Source: Gaiellasilicea sp038324115
GTDB taxonomy: Bacteria; Actinomycetota; Thermoleophilia; Gaiellales; Gaiellaceae
Direction: 5' to 3'
Length of the DNA stretch: 64,000 bases
Assembly: GCA_038324115.1 (NCBI GenBank)
Contig: JBBQHQ010000001.1
Location: 5,085 to 69,084, forward strand
Shown: piece by piece, positions 43,248-51,529 of the stretch
Layout of the letters: each line of letters opens with the position of its first letter
Numbering within the stretch: the first letter of the stretch is position 1
The notes under the pieces: model-generated
What the model saw: only the letters and a program-made list of their open reading frames with translations
The model's database searches: none
Told to the model about the DNA's origin: nothing
Made by a program: the position numbers and the translations under genes

Positions 43248-43264
43248 CCCCCAACTAGTGGGGG
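43248..43264 (-). terminator. intrinsic terminator of tRNA-Pro
   Basis: On the minus strand, CCCCCA-CTAGT-TGGGGG (6-bp stem) followed by TTTCT, 11 nt past the tRNA 3' end. One of the few hairpins in the window with a clear U-tract. Confidence 0.7.
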
Positions 43265-43274
43265 CTTCCGCTCA

Positions 43275-43349
43275 TCGGGGCGCCGAGATTTGAACTCGGG
43301 ACCTCTAGTCCCCCAGACTAGCGCGCTAACCAGGCTGCGCCACGCCCCG
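43275..43349 (-). tRNA. tRNA-Pro (anticodon GGG)
   Basis: Complete cloverleaf read on the minus strand. Acceptor CGGGGCG/CGCCCCG with discriminator A, D arm GCGC-AGCCUGGUUA-GCGC, anticodon stem CUAGU/ACUAG with loop CUGGGGG (anticodon GGG), T arm CCGAG-UUCAAAU-CUCGG. The 3' CCA is not encoded. The 3' end faces the low-GC island, the usual orientation for tRNA-targeted integration. Confidence 0.93.
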
Positions 43350-43394
43350 CGACGCCCCGCACGGTAGCAAGCGGGATCGCGCCCCGTGCCCGAC

Positions 43395-44777
43395 TCAGCC
43401 CGGCTCGATGTTCTGGTTCAGCCGGAAGAGGTTCTCGGGGTCGAACTGCCGCTTCAGCGCCCGCAGCCGCTCGTACTTCGCGGCACCGTAGGCGTCCCGG
43501 ACGCGATCGGCTCCCTCGTCGCCGAGGAAGTTGACATAGACGCCCTGATGCCACGGCTCGAGCGCCGACCAGAAGCCACGCACCCACTCCACCTCGGCGT
43601 CGAACCCCTCGGCGGTCTCCGTGCAGGCACCGATGTTGTAGGTGAAGCCCGCCCCGCGGCCGCTGAACGCGGTCTCGTCCTCGCCGACCCGGGCGACCGC
43701 GCCCCCCATCTGCCAGATCGGAAACGAGGTCAGCGGAGAGTCGATCGCAAGCGAGCGCTCGACGGTGACGTCGATGATCTCGTCGGTCAGCTCGGGAATG
43801 TCGCAGCTCTTGAAGTAGTAGAAGCGGCCCGCGGGGAAGCTCGGGTCGAGCATCGCCTGGTGCGCGACGAAGGGCTTCTGGACGCATCCGTCGAAGACGG
43901 GCGAGCCGAACTCGCGCAAGGGCTTCAGGAACCGCTCCCCCTCCCCGGCGTCGCCGATCCAGCAGGGGATCACCATCACGACCGGCTGCCCGTGCAGTTC
44001 GGCAGGGATGAAGGGCAGCGGCGGCGCCTTGCGGTGGACGACGATCGTCATCAGCTCGTCGGGCGCGTCCGCGACCCAGTCGCGGTAGAAGCGGAGGACG
44101 TCGCCGGACTGGGTCATCGGCCAGATCAACGGGCCGGCGAGCACCTGCGGCCCGAGCGGCACGCACTCGAACTCGAACTCGGTCACGATCCCGAAGTTGC
44201 CCCCGCCGCCGCGGAGGCCCCAGAAGAGCTCGGCGTTCTCCTCGGCGCTCGCGTGGACGAGCTCGCCGTCCGCCGTGACGAGGTCGACGGAGCGGAGGCG
44301 GTCGACCGAGAGCCCGTGTTTGCGCATGATCCAGCCGATCCCGCCGCCGAGCGTCAGCCCTGCCACGCCGGTGTGGGTGACGATTCCGGACGGGACCGCG
44401 AGCGAGAACGCCTGCGTCTCGCGGTCGAGCTCGCCGAGGAGCACGCCGGCCTGGACGCGGGCCGTCCGCCGGATCGGATCAACGCGGATCCCTTTCAGGG
44501 GCGAAAGGTCGATCATGAGCGCGTCGTCGGCGACCGAGTGTCCCGGGAACGAGTGCCCCCCACTCCGGACGGCGATCGGCAGGCCGGAGGTGCGCCCGAG
44601 CTTGACGGCGGCGATCACGTCGGCGACGCCGGCACAGCGGACGATCACGGCGGGGCGCCGGTCGATCGAGCCGTTCCAGATCCGGCGCAGACTGTCGTAG
44701 TCCGGGTCCGCCGCGCCCACGATCGCGCCGCGGAACTGGGTCTCGTCGAGCTCGATGGAGCTGAGAACCGAAGCCAT
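43395..44777 (-). CDS. FAD-binding (berberine-bridge-type) oxidoreductase
   Basis: 460 aa. FAD-binding_4 domain (residues ~40-180) with RSGGHSFPGHSV, whose His is the usual covalent FAD attachment site, and GVAGLTLGGGIGWIMRKHGL. A substrate domain follows, and a C-terminal BBE segment (YERLRALKRQFDPENLFRLNQNI). The second covalent Cys of bicovalent enzymes is not evident. Family members oxidise sugars, alkaloids or polyketides; substrate unknown. Cytoplasmic (no signal). Divergent from the VOC gene with 62 bp between starts. Confidence 0.92.
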   Translation of the reverse strand: MASVLSSIELDETQFRGAIVGAADPDYDSLRRIWNGSIDRRPAVIVRCAGVADVIAAVKLGRTSGLPIAVRSGGHSFPGHSVADDALMIDLSPLKGIRVDPIRRTARVQAGVLLGELDRETQAFSLAVPSGIVTHTGVAGLTLGGGIGWIMRKHGLSVDRLRSVDLVTADGELVHASAEENAELFWGLRGGGGNFGIVTEFEFECVPLGPQVLAGPLIWPMTQSGDVLRFYRDWVADAPDELMTIVVHRKAPPLPFIPAELHGQPVVMVIPCWIGDAGEGERFLKPLREFGSPVFDGCVQKPFVAHQAMLDPSFPAGRFYYFKSCDIPELTDEIIDVTVERSLAIDSPLTSFPIWQMGGAVARVGEDETAFSGRGAGFTYNIGACTETAEGFDAEVEWVRGFWSALEPWHQGVYVNFLGDEGADRVRDAYGAAKYERLRALKRQFDPENLFRLNQNIEPG

Positions 44778-44827
44778 CAGTCTCAGAGCTTGCCACAGGC
44801 GGCCCGGTCAGGGAAGGCCGGGTCTGA

Positions 44828-44833
44828 CAGGAT
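44828..44833 (+). promoter_or_regulatory. putative -10 element of a leaderless VOC gene transcript
   Basis: CAGGAT, 6 nt, then the GTG start at 44840; a weak match on its own, recorded because the spacing equals that at other starts in the window. Confidence 0.25.
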
Positions 44834-44839
44834 CGCGGC

Positions 44840-45562
44840 GTGTTCGACCACGTGACGATCCGGGTCGCCGACCGGGACGCCTCAGCGGCGTTCTACGTGA
44901 CCGTGCTGGCGGAGCTCGGGATCGAGCAGACGTACTCCGATCCCGAGCTGGCGGAATGGGACGAGTTCTCGCTCTCGCCGGCGAGCGCGGAGAAGCCCGC
45001 CACCCGCGGCCTCCACCTCGGCTTCTCGGCGCCCTCGCGCGAGCATGTCGACCGCTTCTGGCGCACAGGCGTGGACGCGGGCTACCGCAGCGACGGCGAG
45101 CCCGGCGTCAGGACGCTCTACCTTGAGGACTACTACGGCGCCTTCCTGCTGGATACCGACGGGAACAGCGCGGAGGCGGTTCACCACGGCGCCGTTCGCC
45201 GGGGAACGCTCGACCACCTCTGGATCCGGGTTGCGGACGTGGCCGCGTCACGGCGCTTCTACGAGGCCGCGGCTCCGTACGGCGGCTACCGGATTGGCGA
45301 GCCGCTGCCCGAGTACGCCTGGTTCGCCTGGGCGCCCGGCTCCTTCTCGGTCACGCTCGGGGAGCCGACCCGGAACGTGCACCTCGCGTTCGCCGTCGAC
45401 ACGAACGCCGAGGTGGACGACTTCTATCGGCAGCTGACGGAGGCCGGCTACCGCGACAACGGGCCTCCCGGCGAGCGGACCGAATATCACCCGGGCTACT
45501 ACGGCGCCTTCGTGCTCGACCCCGACGGGAACAACGTCGAGGCGGTCTGCCACAACCGCTAG
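44840..45562 (+). CDS. VOC-family (glyoxalase/bleomycin resistance fold) protein, two domains
   Basis: 240 aa, two tandem VOC modules (residues ~1-115 and ~122-240). Each begins with a metal-type His (FDHVTIRVAD, LDHLWIRVAD) and ends with DPDGNNVEAV-like strands (DTDGNSAEAVHH). Such proteins include dioxygenases, glyoxalases and resistance proteins; the duplicated form resembles extradiol-like enzymes but no specific activity can be called. GTG start. Its stop overlaps the convergent XRE gene by 4 bp. Confidence 0.85.
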   Translation: MFDHVTIRVADRDASAAFYVTVLAELGIEQTYSDPELAEWDEFSLSPASAEKPATRGLHLGFSAPSREHVDRFWRTGVDAGYRSDGEPGVRTLYLEDYYGAFLLDTDGNSAEAVHHGAVRRGTLDHLWIRVADVAASRRFYEAAAPYGGYRIGEPLPEYAWFAWAPGSFSVTLGEPTRNVHLAFAVDTNAEVDDFYRQLTEAGYRDNGPPGERTEYHPGYYGAFVLDPDGNNVEAVCHNR

Positions 45563-45858
45563 GCGCTGAGCCGCTTGTAGAGCCGGTCGACGAGGTGCGG
45601 CATCGACTCCAGCCTGTCCGTGATCACGCGCAGCCGATACTCGCGGAAGTGCTCGGGCTCGACGGAGAGGGCCTCCGCGAGCCGCTCGACCACGTCCATC
45701 GAAGGGACGGGGCGGTTGCCGTGCACGAGGTGGTTCAGGTAGCCGGCCGAGAGCTGGGTCTTCGCCGCCAACCCCCGGTAGGTGAGCCCGGTGTCGGCCA
45801 TCAGGCGCTCGATCGTGGGCCCGAACGGGTCGTCGCTGTAGCGCTTCCGTCGTGTCAT
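45559..45858 (-). CDS. XRE-family helix-turn-helix regulator
   Basis: 99 aa. HTH_3 domain in residues 15-70 (TYRGLAAKTQLSAGYLNHLVHGNRPVPSMDVVERLAEAL) with a short C-terminal helix. No ligand or sensor domain. The ATG overlaps the stop of proS by 4 bp, so it is the last gene of that unit. Target unknown; could be autoregulatory. Confidence 0.85.
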   Translation of the reverse strand: MTRRKRYSDDPFGPTIERLMADTGLTYRGLAAKTQLSAGYLNHLVHGNRPVPSMDVVERLAEALSVEPEHFREYRLRVITDRLESMPHLVDRLYKRLSA

Positions 45859-47540
45859 CGATCTGCGACTACCCGTTTTTCCACCTCCAAACGCGCGACG
45901 CGCTCCTCGGCGCCGGTCTCGCGGAAGCGGAGGTCGACGGCCCCGTCCTCGAGCGTCTTCTTGCCCACCGTGATCCGGATCGGGCAGCCGATCAGATCGG
46001 CGTCGGCGAACTTCTCGCCGGGCCGAAGCTCTCGATCGTCGAGAAGCACCTCGACGCCTGCGCCGGAGAGCGCTGCCGCAAGCTCGTCCCCGATCGCGAC
46101 GAGCTCCGGGTTGTCCCAGCCGAGCACGACGAGGTGGACGTGGTAGGGCGCGATCGCTGCCGGCCAGACCATCCCGTCCTCTCCCCCGCGCTGCTCGACC
46201 GCGGCGGCGAGGACACGCCCCGGCCCGATCCCATAGGAGCCCATGACGATGGTCTTCTCGGTCCCGTCCTCGTCCAGGTACCTGGCGCCGAAGGCCTCCG
46301 AGTAGCGGGTGCCGAGCTTGAAGATGTGCCCGACCTCGATCGCCGTCTGGAAGCCGAGCCGCCCCCCGCAGACAGGGCAGGTGTCGCCCTCCTTGGGCTG
46401 GCGGATGTCGGCGAACTCGGCCTGGTAGTCGCGTCCGGCCTCAACGCCGCGTAGGTGCCAGCCGGTCCGGTTCGCGCCCGAGACGAACTGCCCCGAGCGC
46501 AGCGCTTCGTCCGCGAGCACCGGGCCGGCGAAGCCGACGGGTCCGAGCGAGCCGCCCTCGGCGCCGAAACCCGCCCGAATCTCTTCGTCAGTTGCCGGCC
46601 GGTAGTCGGAGCCGAGCACCGCTTGCAGCTTGGCCTCTTCGAGCCGGTCGTCCCCGCGGAGGAGTGCGAGCACGAGCGTCCCGTCGTCCTTCACCACAGG
46701 CATCGCCTTCGTGGTCGTGGCGACGTCGATCGAGAGCAACTGCGCGAGCGCCTCGCAGGTGCGCGTCTCCGGCGTCTCGATCTCCTCGGGCGCGTCGAGT
46801 TCCGGCGGAACCTCGGACGGCCGCGGGATCCCCTGGGCGATCTCCAGGTCAGCCGCGTAGTCGCCGTTCTCGCAGGTCACGAGCGTGTTCTCGCCCGAGC
46901 CGGAAGGCGCCAGGTAGTCGAGCGACTCGCTCCCGCCCATCATCCCGCTCTCGGCCTGGACGCCGAACGTCTCGATCCCGCAGCGCTCGAAGATCCGCTC
47001 GTAGGCGCCCTTGTGCGCCTGGAAGCTGACGTCGAGCCCCGCCTCGTCGCGGTCGAACGAATACGAGTCCTTCATCACGAACTCGCGCACCCGGAGGAGC
47101 CCACCGCGCGGCCGGGGCTCGTCGCGATTCTTGGTCTGGAAGTGGTACCAGGACTGCGGCAGTTGCCGGTAGCTCTGAAGCTCGAGGGCGTGAAAGGTGA
47201 ACGTCTCCTCGTGGGTGAGCGGCAGGACGAAGTCGCGCCCGTTGCGGTCTTCCAGCTTGAAGAGCTCGGGGATGCCGTAGCGGCCCGTCTTGATCCAGAA
47301 CTCGGCGGGCGTGAGCACCGGCGCGGCCATCTCCTGCGCGCCGATCGCGTCCAGCTCCTCACGGACGATCTGCTCGACCTTGCGGTGGACGCGCCAGCCG
47401 AGCGGCAGGTACGTCCAGAGGCCTGCGCCAACCTGGCGGATGAAGCCGCCGCGGACGAGCAGCTTGTGCGAGAGCGCCTCGGCGTCGGCCGGCGCGTCGC
47501 GCAGGGTCGGAAGATGCAGCTGGGACGCGCGGTGGATCAT
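45855..47540 (-). CDS. proS: prolyl-tRNA synthetase
   Basis: 561 aa bacterial-type class II synthetase with the INS editing domain inserted between motifs 2 and 3. Visible: motif 1 GWRVHRKVEQIVREELDAIGAQEM, motif 2 FQTKNRDEPRPRGGLLRVREF, the editing region (~residues 225-390), a zinc-like CPVCGG, motif 3 VMGSYGIGPGR, and the anticodon-binding domain at the C-terminus. Normal length for the type. ATG at 47540; the ispG end with its hairpin lies just upstream. Confidence 0.97.
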   Translation of the reverse strand: MIHRASQLHLPTLRDAPADAEALSHKLLVRGGFIRQVGAGLWTYLPLGWRVHRKVEQIVREELDAIGAQEMAAPVLTPAEFWIKTGRYGIPELFKLEDRNGRDFVLPLTHEETFTFHALELQSYRQLPQSWYHFQTKNRDEPRPRGGLLRVREFVMKDSYSFDRDEAGLDVSFQAHKGAYERIFERCGIETFGVQAESGMMGGSESLDYLAPSGSGENTLVTCENGDYAADLEIAQGIPRPSEVPPELDAPEEIETPETRTCEALAQLLSIDVATTTKAMPVVKDDGTLVLALLRGDDRLEEAKLQAVLGSDYRPATDEEIRAGFGAEGGSLGPVGFAGPVLADEALRSGQFVSGANRTGWHLRGVEAGRDYQAEFADIRQPKEGDTCPVCGGRLGFQTAIEVGHIFKLGTRYSEAFGARYLDEDGTEKTIVMGSYGIGPGRVLAAAVEQRGGEDGMVWPAAIAPYHVHLVVLGWDNPELVAIGDELAAALSGAGVEVLLDDRELRPGEKFADADLIGCPIRITVGKKTLEDGAVDLRFRETGAEERVARLEVEKRVVADR

Positions 47541-47577
47541 CGCGAGAGACTAGTCGAGCGACGGCCGCCGGAGGCGG

Positions 47578-47629
47578 CCCTTTAGGGGTCTTGGCGCGGA
47601 TCGGGGTCTGCTCCTGCAGATCCCGATCC
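47578..47629 (-). repeat. composite hairpin element, copy E2 (inside the end of ispG)
   Basis: On the minus strand: 14-bp stem with one G-U pair and a 4-nt loop (47598-47629), then GCGCCAAGACCCCTAAAGGG. The TAA in CCCCTAAAGGG is the stop codon of ispG, so the hairpin encodes its last residues (about AGADPDPRQDP). Compare E1 and E3. Confidence 0.7.
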
Positions 47630-48769
47630 TGCTTGCGCCCCGAGAGGGATGAGCGAGGCTTCGGCCATCGCGAGCGCGGCGGGCTTCGCCATCTTGAGGC
47701 GCTTGGGCCGCTTCATCCCCGCCTCGAGCCAGCGGTCGATCTCGAAGAAGAGCTCGTCGATCAGGATGTCGGAGCTGACTTTCTTGAGGACGCGGCCGTG
47801 GGCGTAGATGAAGCCGACGTCGCGACCGCCGGCGATCCCGAAATCGGCGTCGCCCGCCTCCCCCGGTCCGTTCACCGCGCAGCCCATCACCGCAACCTCG
47901 AAGGCCTGCGGGTACGCCTTAAGGCGCTCCTCGACGACGATGGCGAGCTTCTCGACGCCGACGTTGTCGCGGCCGCACGAGGGGCAGGAGATCATCACCG
48001 GGCCGCGCTCGCGGAGGCCGAGAGCCTTGAGGATCTCGAAGGCGGTCTCGATCTCCTTGACGGGGTCCGCGGTCAGCGAGACGCGGATGGTGTCGCCGAT
48101 CCCGTCCGCGAGCAGCGCCCCCATCCCGACGGCGCTCTTGATCGAGCCTGAGAAGGGTGTCCCCGCCTCGGTGACGCCGAGGTGGAGCGGGTACGGAACC
48201 TTCGCGGCGAGCATCCGGTAGGCCCGGATCATCGTCGGGACGTGGCTCGACTTGACCGAGATCTTGAAGTCGCGAAAGTCGAGCTTCTCGAGCAGCTCCA
48301 CCTCCTCGATCGCGGCGGCGACGAGTGCCTCCGCCTGGTCGGCCTGAGCGAGCTCGTCGAGGTGCTTGGGCAGCGAGCCGGAGTTGGCGCCGATCCGCAT
48401 CGGGATCCCGGCCTTCTTCGCCGCCTCGACGACGAGCGCGACCTTGTCGGGGCCGCCGATGTTGCCGGGATTGATCCGGACGGCGGCGACGCCGGCGTCG
48501 ATCGCCTTGAGCGCGAGGGAGGCGTTGAAGTGGATGTCGGCGATCACCGGGATCGGCGAAAACCGGACGATGCGCTTCAGGGCCTCAGCGTCCTCGAGCT
48601 TCGGGACCGCACAGCGAACGACCTCGCAGCCGGCTGAGGCGAGCGCGGCGATCTGCGCGGTCGTCGCCTCGACGTCGCGCGTGGGAGTCAGGGTCATCGA
48701 CTGGACGACGACGGGTGCGCCGCCGCCGATTGCGACTCCTCCGACCTTGATCTGCACCTCCGACGCCAT
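47582..48769 (-). CDS. ispG: 4-hydroxy-3-methylbut-2-en-1-yl diphosphate synthase IspG (GcpE)
   Basis: Iron-sulfur enzyme of the MEP isoprenoid pathway; 395 aa. N-terminal TIM barrel (VVVQSMTLTPTRDV, VIADIHFNASLAL, RINPGNIG) and C-terminal domain with the [4Fe-4S] cysteines in CPSCGRDNV and GCAVNGPGEA. The final ~20 residues are Gly/Ala/Asp/Pro-rich, largely encoded by repeat copy E2, and extend beyond the conserved fold. ATG at 48769. Same MEP pathway as dxr two genes upstream, with rseP between. Confidence 0.95.
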   Translation of the reverse strand: MASEVQIKVGGVAIGGGAPVVVQSMTLTPTRDVEATTAQIAALASAGCEVVRCAVPKLEDAEALKRIVRFSPIPVIADIHFNASLALKAIDAGVAAVRINPGNIGGPDKVALVVEAAKKAGIPMRIGANSGSLPKHLDELAQADQAEALVAAAIEEVELLEKLDFRDFKISVKSSHVPTMIRAYRMLAAKVPYPLHLGVTEAGTPFSGSIKSAVGMGALLADGIGDTIRVSLTADPVKEIETAFEILKALGLRERGPVMISCPSCGRDNVGVEKLAIVVEERLKAYPQAFEVAVMGCAVNGPGEAGDADFGIAGGRDVGFIYAHGRVLKKVSSDILIDELFFEIDRWLEAGMKRPKRLKMAKPAALAMAEASLIPLGAQAGSGSAGADPDPRQDP

Positions 48770-48792
48770 CCCCGACAGGGTACCCGGGCGGA

Positions 48793-50007
48793 CTAGCCGC
48801 CCAGGCGGCCGATGTCGTTCGTCAAGCCGATCATGAAGAGCAGGAGGACGAGCGCGATCCCGACGACCGAGACCCGCTCGTAGACCTCCCGGGCGACCGC
48901 CTTGCCGCGGATCCCCTCGATCAGCGAGAACGTGATGTGACCGCCGTCGAGCGGCAGGAGCGGGAGCAGGTTCAGGAGCGCGAGCGAGAGGCTGATCAGG
49001 CCGAGCACCCAGAGGTAGTCCTCCGCACCCCGGTCGACCGCCTGCGAGGAGCCCTGGACGATCCCGACCGGGCTGGAGATCTCGCTCCGGCCCGAGCCCG
49101 TGACGAGCCGGCCGAGCGACTTGCCGATCTCCTTCGTCACGATCCCGGTGACCCGGACGGCCTGCCACGACGACTCGACGGCGCCGAGCGGCTCGCCGCG
49201 GAGGGCGAAGCCGAGCCGGTAGACGTCCTCGCGCAGCTCGGGCCGAACGGGCCCGAGGGTGACGCGGCGGCCGTCGCGGACGACCTCGACGGTGAGCGGG
49301 CTGCCCTTCGAGCCGGAGATCTGCGCCGGGATGTCGGCGGGCTCGGTCACGGTCGCGCTGCCGATACCGACGATCCGGTCGCCGGGCTGGAGCCCCGCCT
49401 GGAGCGCGGGCGAGTCGGGCAGGACGCTGCCGACGACCTGAGTCGCGCGTCCCCCGCCCGCCATGAACAGTCCTGCGAAGAGCGCGATCGCGAGGAGCAG
49501 GTTGGCGCCCGGGCCGGCGACGATCACGGCGACTCGCTTCCATGTACGTGCCCGCCAATAGGCATCCGGGGCGAGCGCGTCCGCCACCTCGACGCCGCCG
49601 CGTTCGGCCGCCTTCCGCGCGACGGGGCTGAGATCCGCGATCTCGAGGCGGTGCCGGAGCGACGCGATCGTCGGCCGCGCCGCGTCGTAGTCCTCGGCCT
49701 CGAGCTCGCGGCGCAGCTCCTCGACGGGCGCGCGCAGGTCACGCTCCTCCGCGACCGCCCGCCCGAAGTGCGCGTCGAGGTCACCCGCGGCCGGACGGTG
49801 CATCCCCGGGATCTTCACGTAGCCGCCGAGCGGGATCGCCCCGATCCCGTACTCGATCCCGTTCCGCTGGGTCTTCGCGAGCGCGGGCGGGAAGCCGATG
49901 TAGAACTTGCGCGGGTTCATCCCGACGGCGCGGGCGACGAGGAAATGGCCCCCTTCGTGGATCAGGATCAGGAGGCCGAGCCCGACGATCGAGATCAAGA
50001 TGCTCAT
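48793..50007 (-). CDS. rseP: RIP metalloprotease RseP (site-2 protease family)
   Basis: 404 aa intramembrane zinc protease, M50. First helix with HEGGHFLVARAVG (HExxH), last helices with NLLPLLPLDGGH (third ligand region), and one PDZ domain (~residues 200-265, VVGSVLPDSPALQAGLQPGDRI). Between GYVKIPGM and the second helix there is a charged helical insertion of about 80 residues (ca. 75-155) not present in E. coli RseP. Family role: cleavage of anti-sigma factors or signal-peptide remnants. Located between ispG and dxr, a common arrangement. Confidence 0.93.
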   Translation of the reverse strand: MSILISIVGLGLLILIHEGGHFLVARAVGMNPRKFYIGFPPALAKTQRNGIEYGIGAIPLGGYVKIPGMHRPAAGDLDAHFGRAVAEERDLRAPVEELRRELEAEDYDAARPTIASLRHRLEIADLSPVARKAAERGGVEVADALAPDAYWRARTWKRVAVIVAGPGANLLLAIALFAGLFMAGGGRATQVVGSVLPDSPALQAGLQPGDRIVGIGSATVTEPADIPAQISGSKGSPLTVEVVRDGRRVTLGPVRPELREDVYRLGFALRGEPLGAVESSWQAVRVTGIVTKEIGKSLGRLVTGSGRSEISSPVGIVQGSSQAVDRGAEDYLWVLGLISLSLALLNLLPLLPLDGGHITFSLIEGIRGKAVAREVYERVSVVGIALVLLLFMIGLTNDIGRLGG

Positions 50008-50071
50008 GCCCGCTCCAGCGCCGGCAGAGCCAACGCTTCCGCTCCTGACAGCTCCGTCGAGCCTACGCTGT

Positions 50072-51148
50072 TCATGCGACGCTCCGGCTCGCGGAGGCGG
50101 CGCGGCGAGCCCGGGCGTCGGCCTCGATCAGCTCGTCGAGGTCGCGGGCGGGGGCTCCGTCCACGGCGGCGAGCGCGTCGGCGACGATCTCGGCGATCTC
50201 CAGAAAGCCGACCCGACCCTCCAGGAACGCGGCGACCGCGACCTCGTTGGCGGCGTTGAAGGCACATGGCAGCGTCCCGCCCGCCTCCCCCGCCGTGCGC
50301 GCAAGCGCAAGGAGCGGGAACGTCTCCAGGTCGGGCGCCGAGAACTCGAGCGTCAACCCCGACGCGAGATCGAGCGCCGGCACAGGGGTCGCCGGGCGAT
50401 CGGGATAGCCGAGCGCAAAGGAGATCGGGACGCGCATGTCGGGCAGGCCGAGATGCGCGAGCGCGGCCCCGTCCCGGAAACGCACGAGGGAGTGGACGAC
50501 AGACGTCGGATGGACGACGACCTCGATCCGGTCGTACGGGATGGCGAAGAGGTAGTGGGCCTCGATCAGCTCGAGCCCCTTGTTCGCGAGCGTCGCCGAG
50601 TCGACGGTGATCTTCGGGCCCATGCTCCACGTCGGGTGGGCCAGAGCGTCCTCGACGCTCACCTCCGCCAGTTCGTCGCGCGTGCGGCCTCGGAACGGCC
50701 CGCCGGATGCGGTCAGGACGAGCGAATCGACGGAATCGGCGTCACGGCCCTCGAGGCACTGGAAGAGCGCGGAGTGCTCGGAGTCGACCGGGAGCAGCAG
50801 GCCGCCGCCGCGCCGCTGTGCGGCCAGGGCAAGCTCCCCTGCGGCGACGAGGCTCTCCTTGTTCGCGAGCGCCAGCGTGAGGCCGCGCTCCAGCGTCCAG
50901 AGCGTCGCGCCGATCCCCGCGAAGCCGACGACGGCGTTGAGGACGACGTCGGGCTCGGCCCGCTCGAGCAGCTCGGTCAGATCTCCCCCGGTCTGCACGT
51001 GCTCGACACCGTGGGCCGCGGCGAGTTGCGTCAGGTCGCTCGAGCCGGACGCGATCGCACAGAGCTCGAGCTCGGACGACGCCTCGACGACTTCGATCGC
51101 CTGTCGGCCGATCGAGCCGGTTGCACCCAGAAGAGCGATCCGCCGCAT
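50072..51148 (-). CDS. dxr: 1-deoxy-D-xylulose 5-phosphate reductoisomerase
   Basis: Second step of the MEP pathway, NADPH-dependent; 358 aa, slightly short. N-terminal GATGSIGRQAIEV nucleotide-binding motif, then ANKESLVAAGEL, PVDSEHSALFQ, LTASGGPFRG, HPTWSMGPKITVDSATL and the C-terminal helical domain. First gene of a dxr-rseP-ispG cluster on the minus strand. The 64-bp gap to rseP holds no feature of note. Confidence 0.96.
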   Translation of the reverse strand: MRRIALLGATGSIGRQAIEVVEASSELELCAIASGSSDLTQLAAAHGVEHVQTGGDLTELLERAEPDVVLNAVVGFAGIGATLWTLERGLTLALANKESLVAAGELALAAQRRGGGLLLPVDSEHSALFQCLEGRDADSVDSLVLTASGGPFRGRTRDELAEVSVEDALAHPTWSMGPKITVDSATLANKGLELIEAHYLFAIPYDRIEVVVHPTSVVHSLVRFRDGAALAHLGLPDMRVPISFALGYPDRPATPVPALDLASGLTLEFSAPDLETFPLLALARTAGEAGGTLPCAFNAANEVAVAAFLEGRVGFLEIAEIVADALAAVDGAPARDLDELIEADARARRAASASRSVA

Positions 51149-51198
51149 CGGAACAGTCTAGGGAGGGTCGGTGGGGTGTCGCGCCGCCCGGCGCCGCC

Positions 51199-51525
51199 TC
51201 AGGGCGCCTGGTTTCCCGGGCCGCGCGCGTTCCGGGCCGCGATCGCCGCCAGACAGCCGCGGCGGGCGTTCGCGGCGCTCTCCTTCGAGGTGCTTCCCAC
51301 CGCCGAGGCCGTCGCGTTCGCGACCGCTTCGGACGTCGCGTCCTTGACGCCGTAGCGCTCCGCCACGTACTCGACCGAGCCGATCGAGCAGATCGCGTAG
51401 GCGCCGCGGTACGCGACCGGCTGCTCGTTCAACGGCACGATCGGCGTGGCGTCGTCCCCGCCGCAGCCACCGAGCACGAGCAGGGCCAGCGCCAGCGCGA
51501 GAAGCGCCAGGGCGAGCGCACGCAT
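51199..51525 (-). CDS. small putative lipoprotein
   Basis: 108 aa. Signal peptide with lipobox LVLGGCGGDD (Cys near residue 21), short mature domain with two further cysteines (YAICSIG and RRGCLAAIA), possibly a disulfide. Unknown function. It is transcribed with, and starts 4 bp after, cdsA; 50 bp before dxr. Confidence 0.7.
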   Translation of the reverse strand: MRALALALLALALALLVLGGCGGDDATPIVPLNEQPVAYRGAYAICSIGSVEYVAERYGVKDATSEAVANATASAVGSTSKESAANARRGCLAAIAARNARGPGNQAP

Positions 51526-51529
51526 CGGG

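Noticed and set aside
43045..43254. Possible 69-codon minus-strand gene between the small acidic gene and tRNA-Pro
   Set aside because: It overlaps the tRNA terminator and the acidic gene start, has no ribosome binding site and an unconvincing composition.
39759..43349. Prophage
   Set aside because: No integrase, terminase, capsid or tail genes, only an Ltp lipoprotein and small unknowns; called an accessory island instead.
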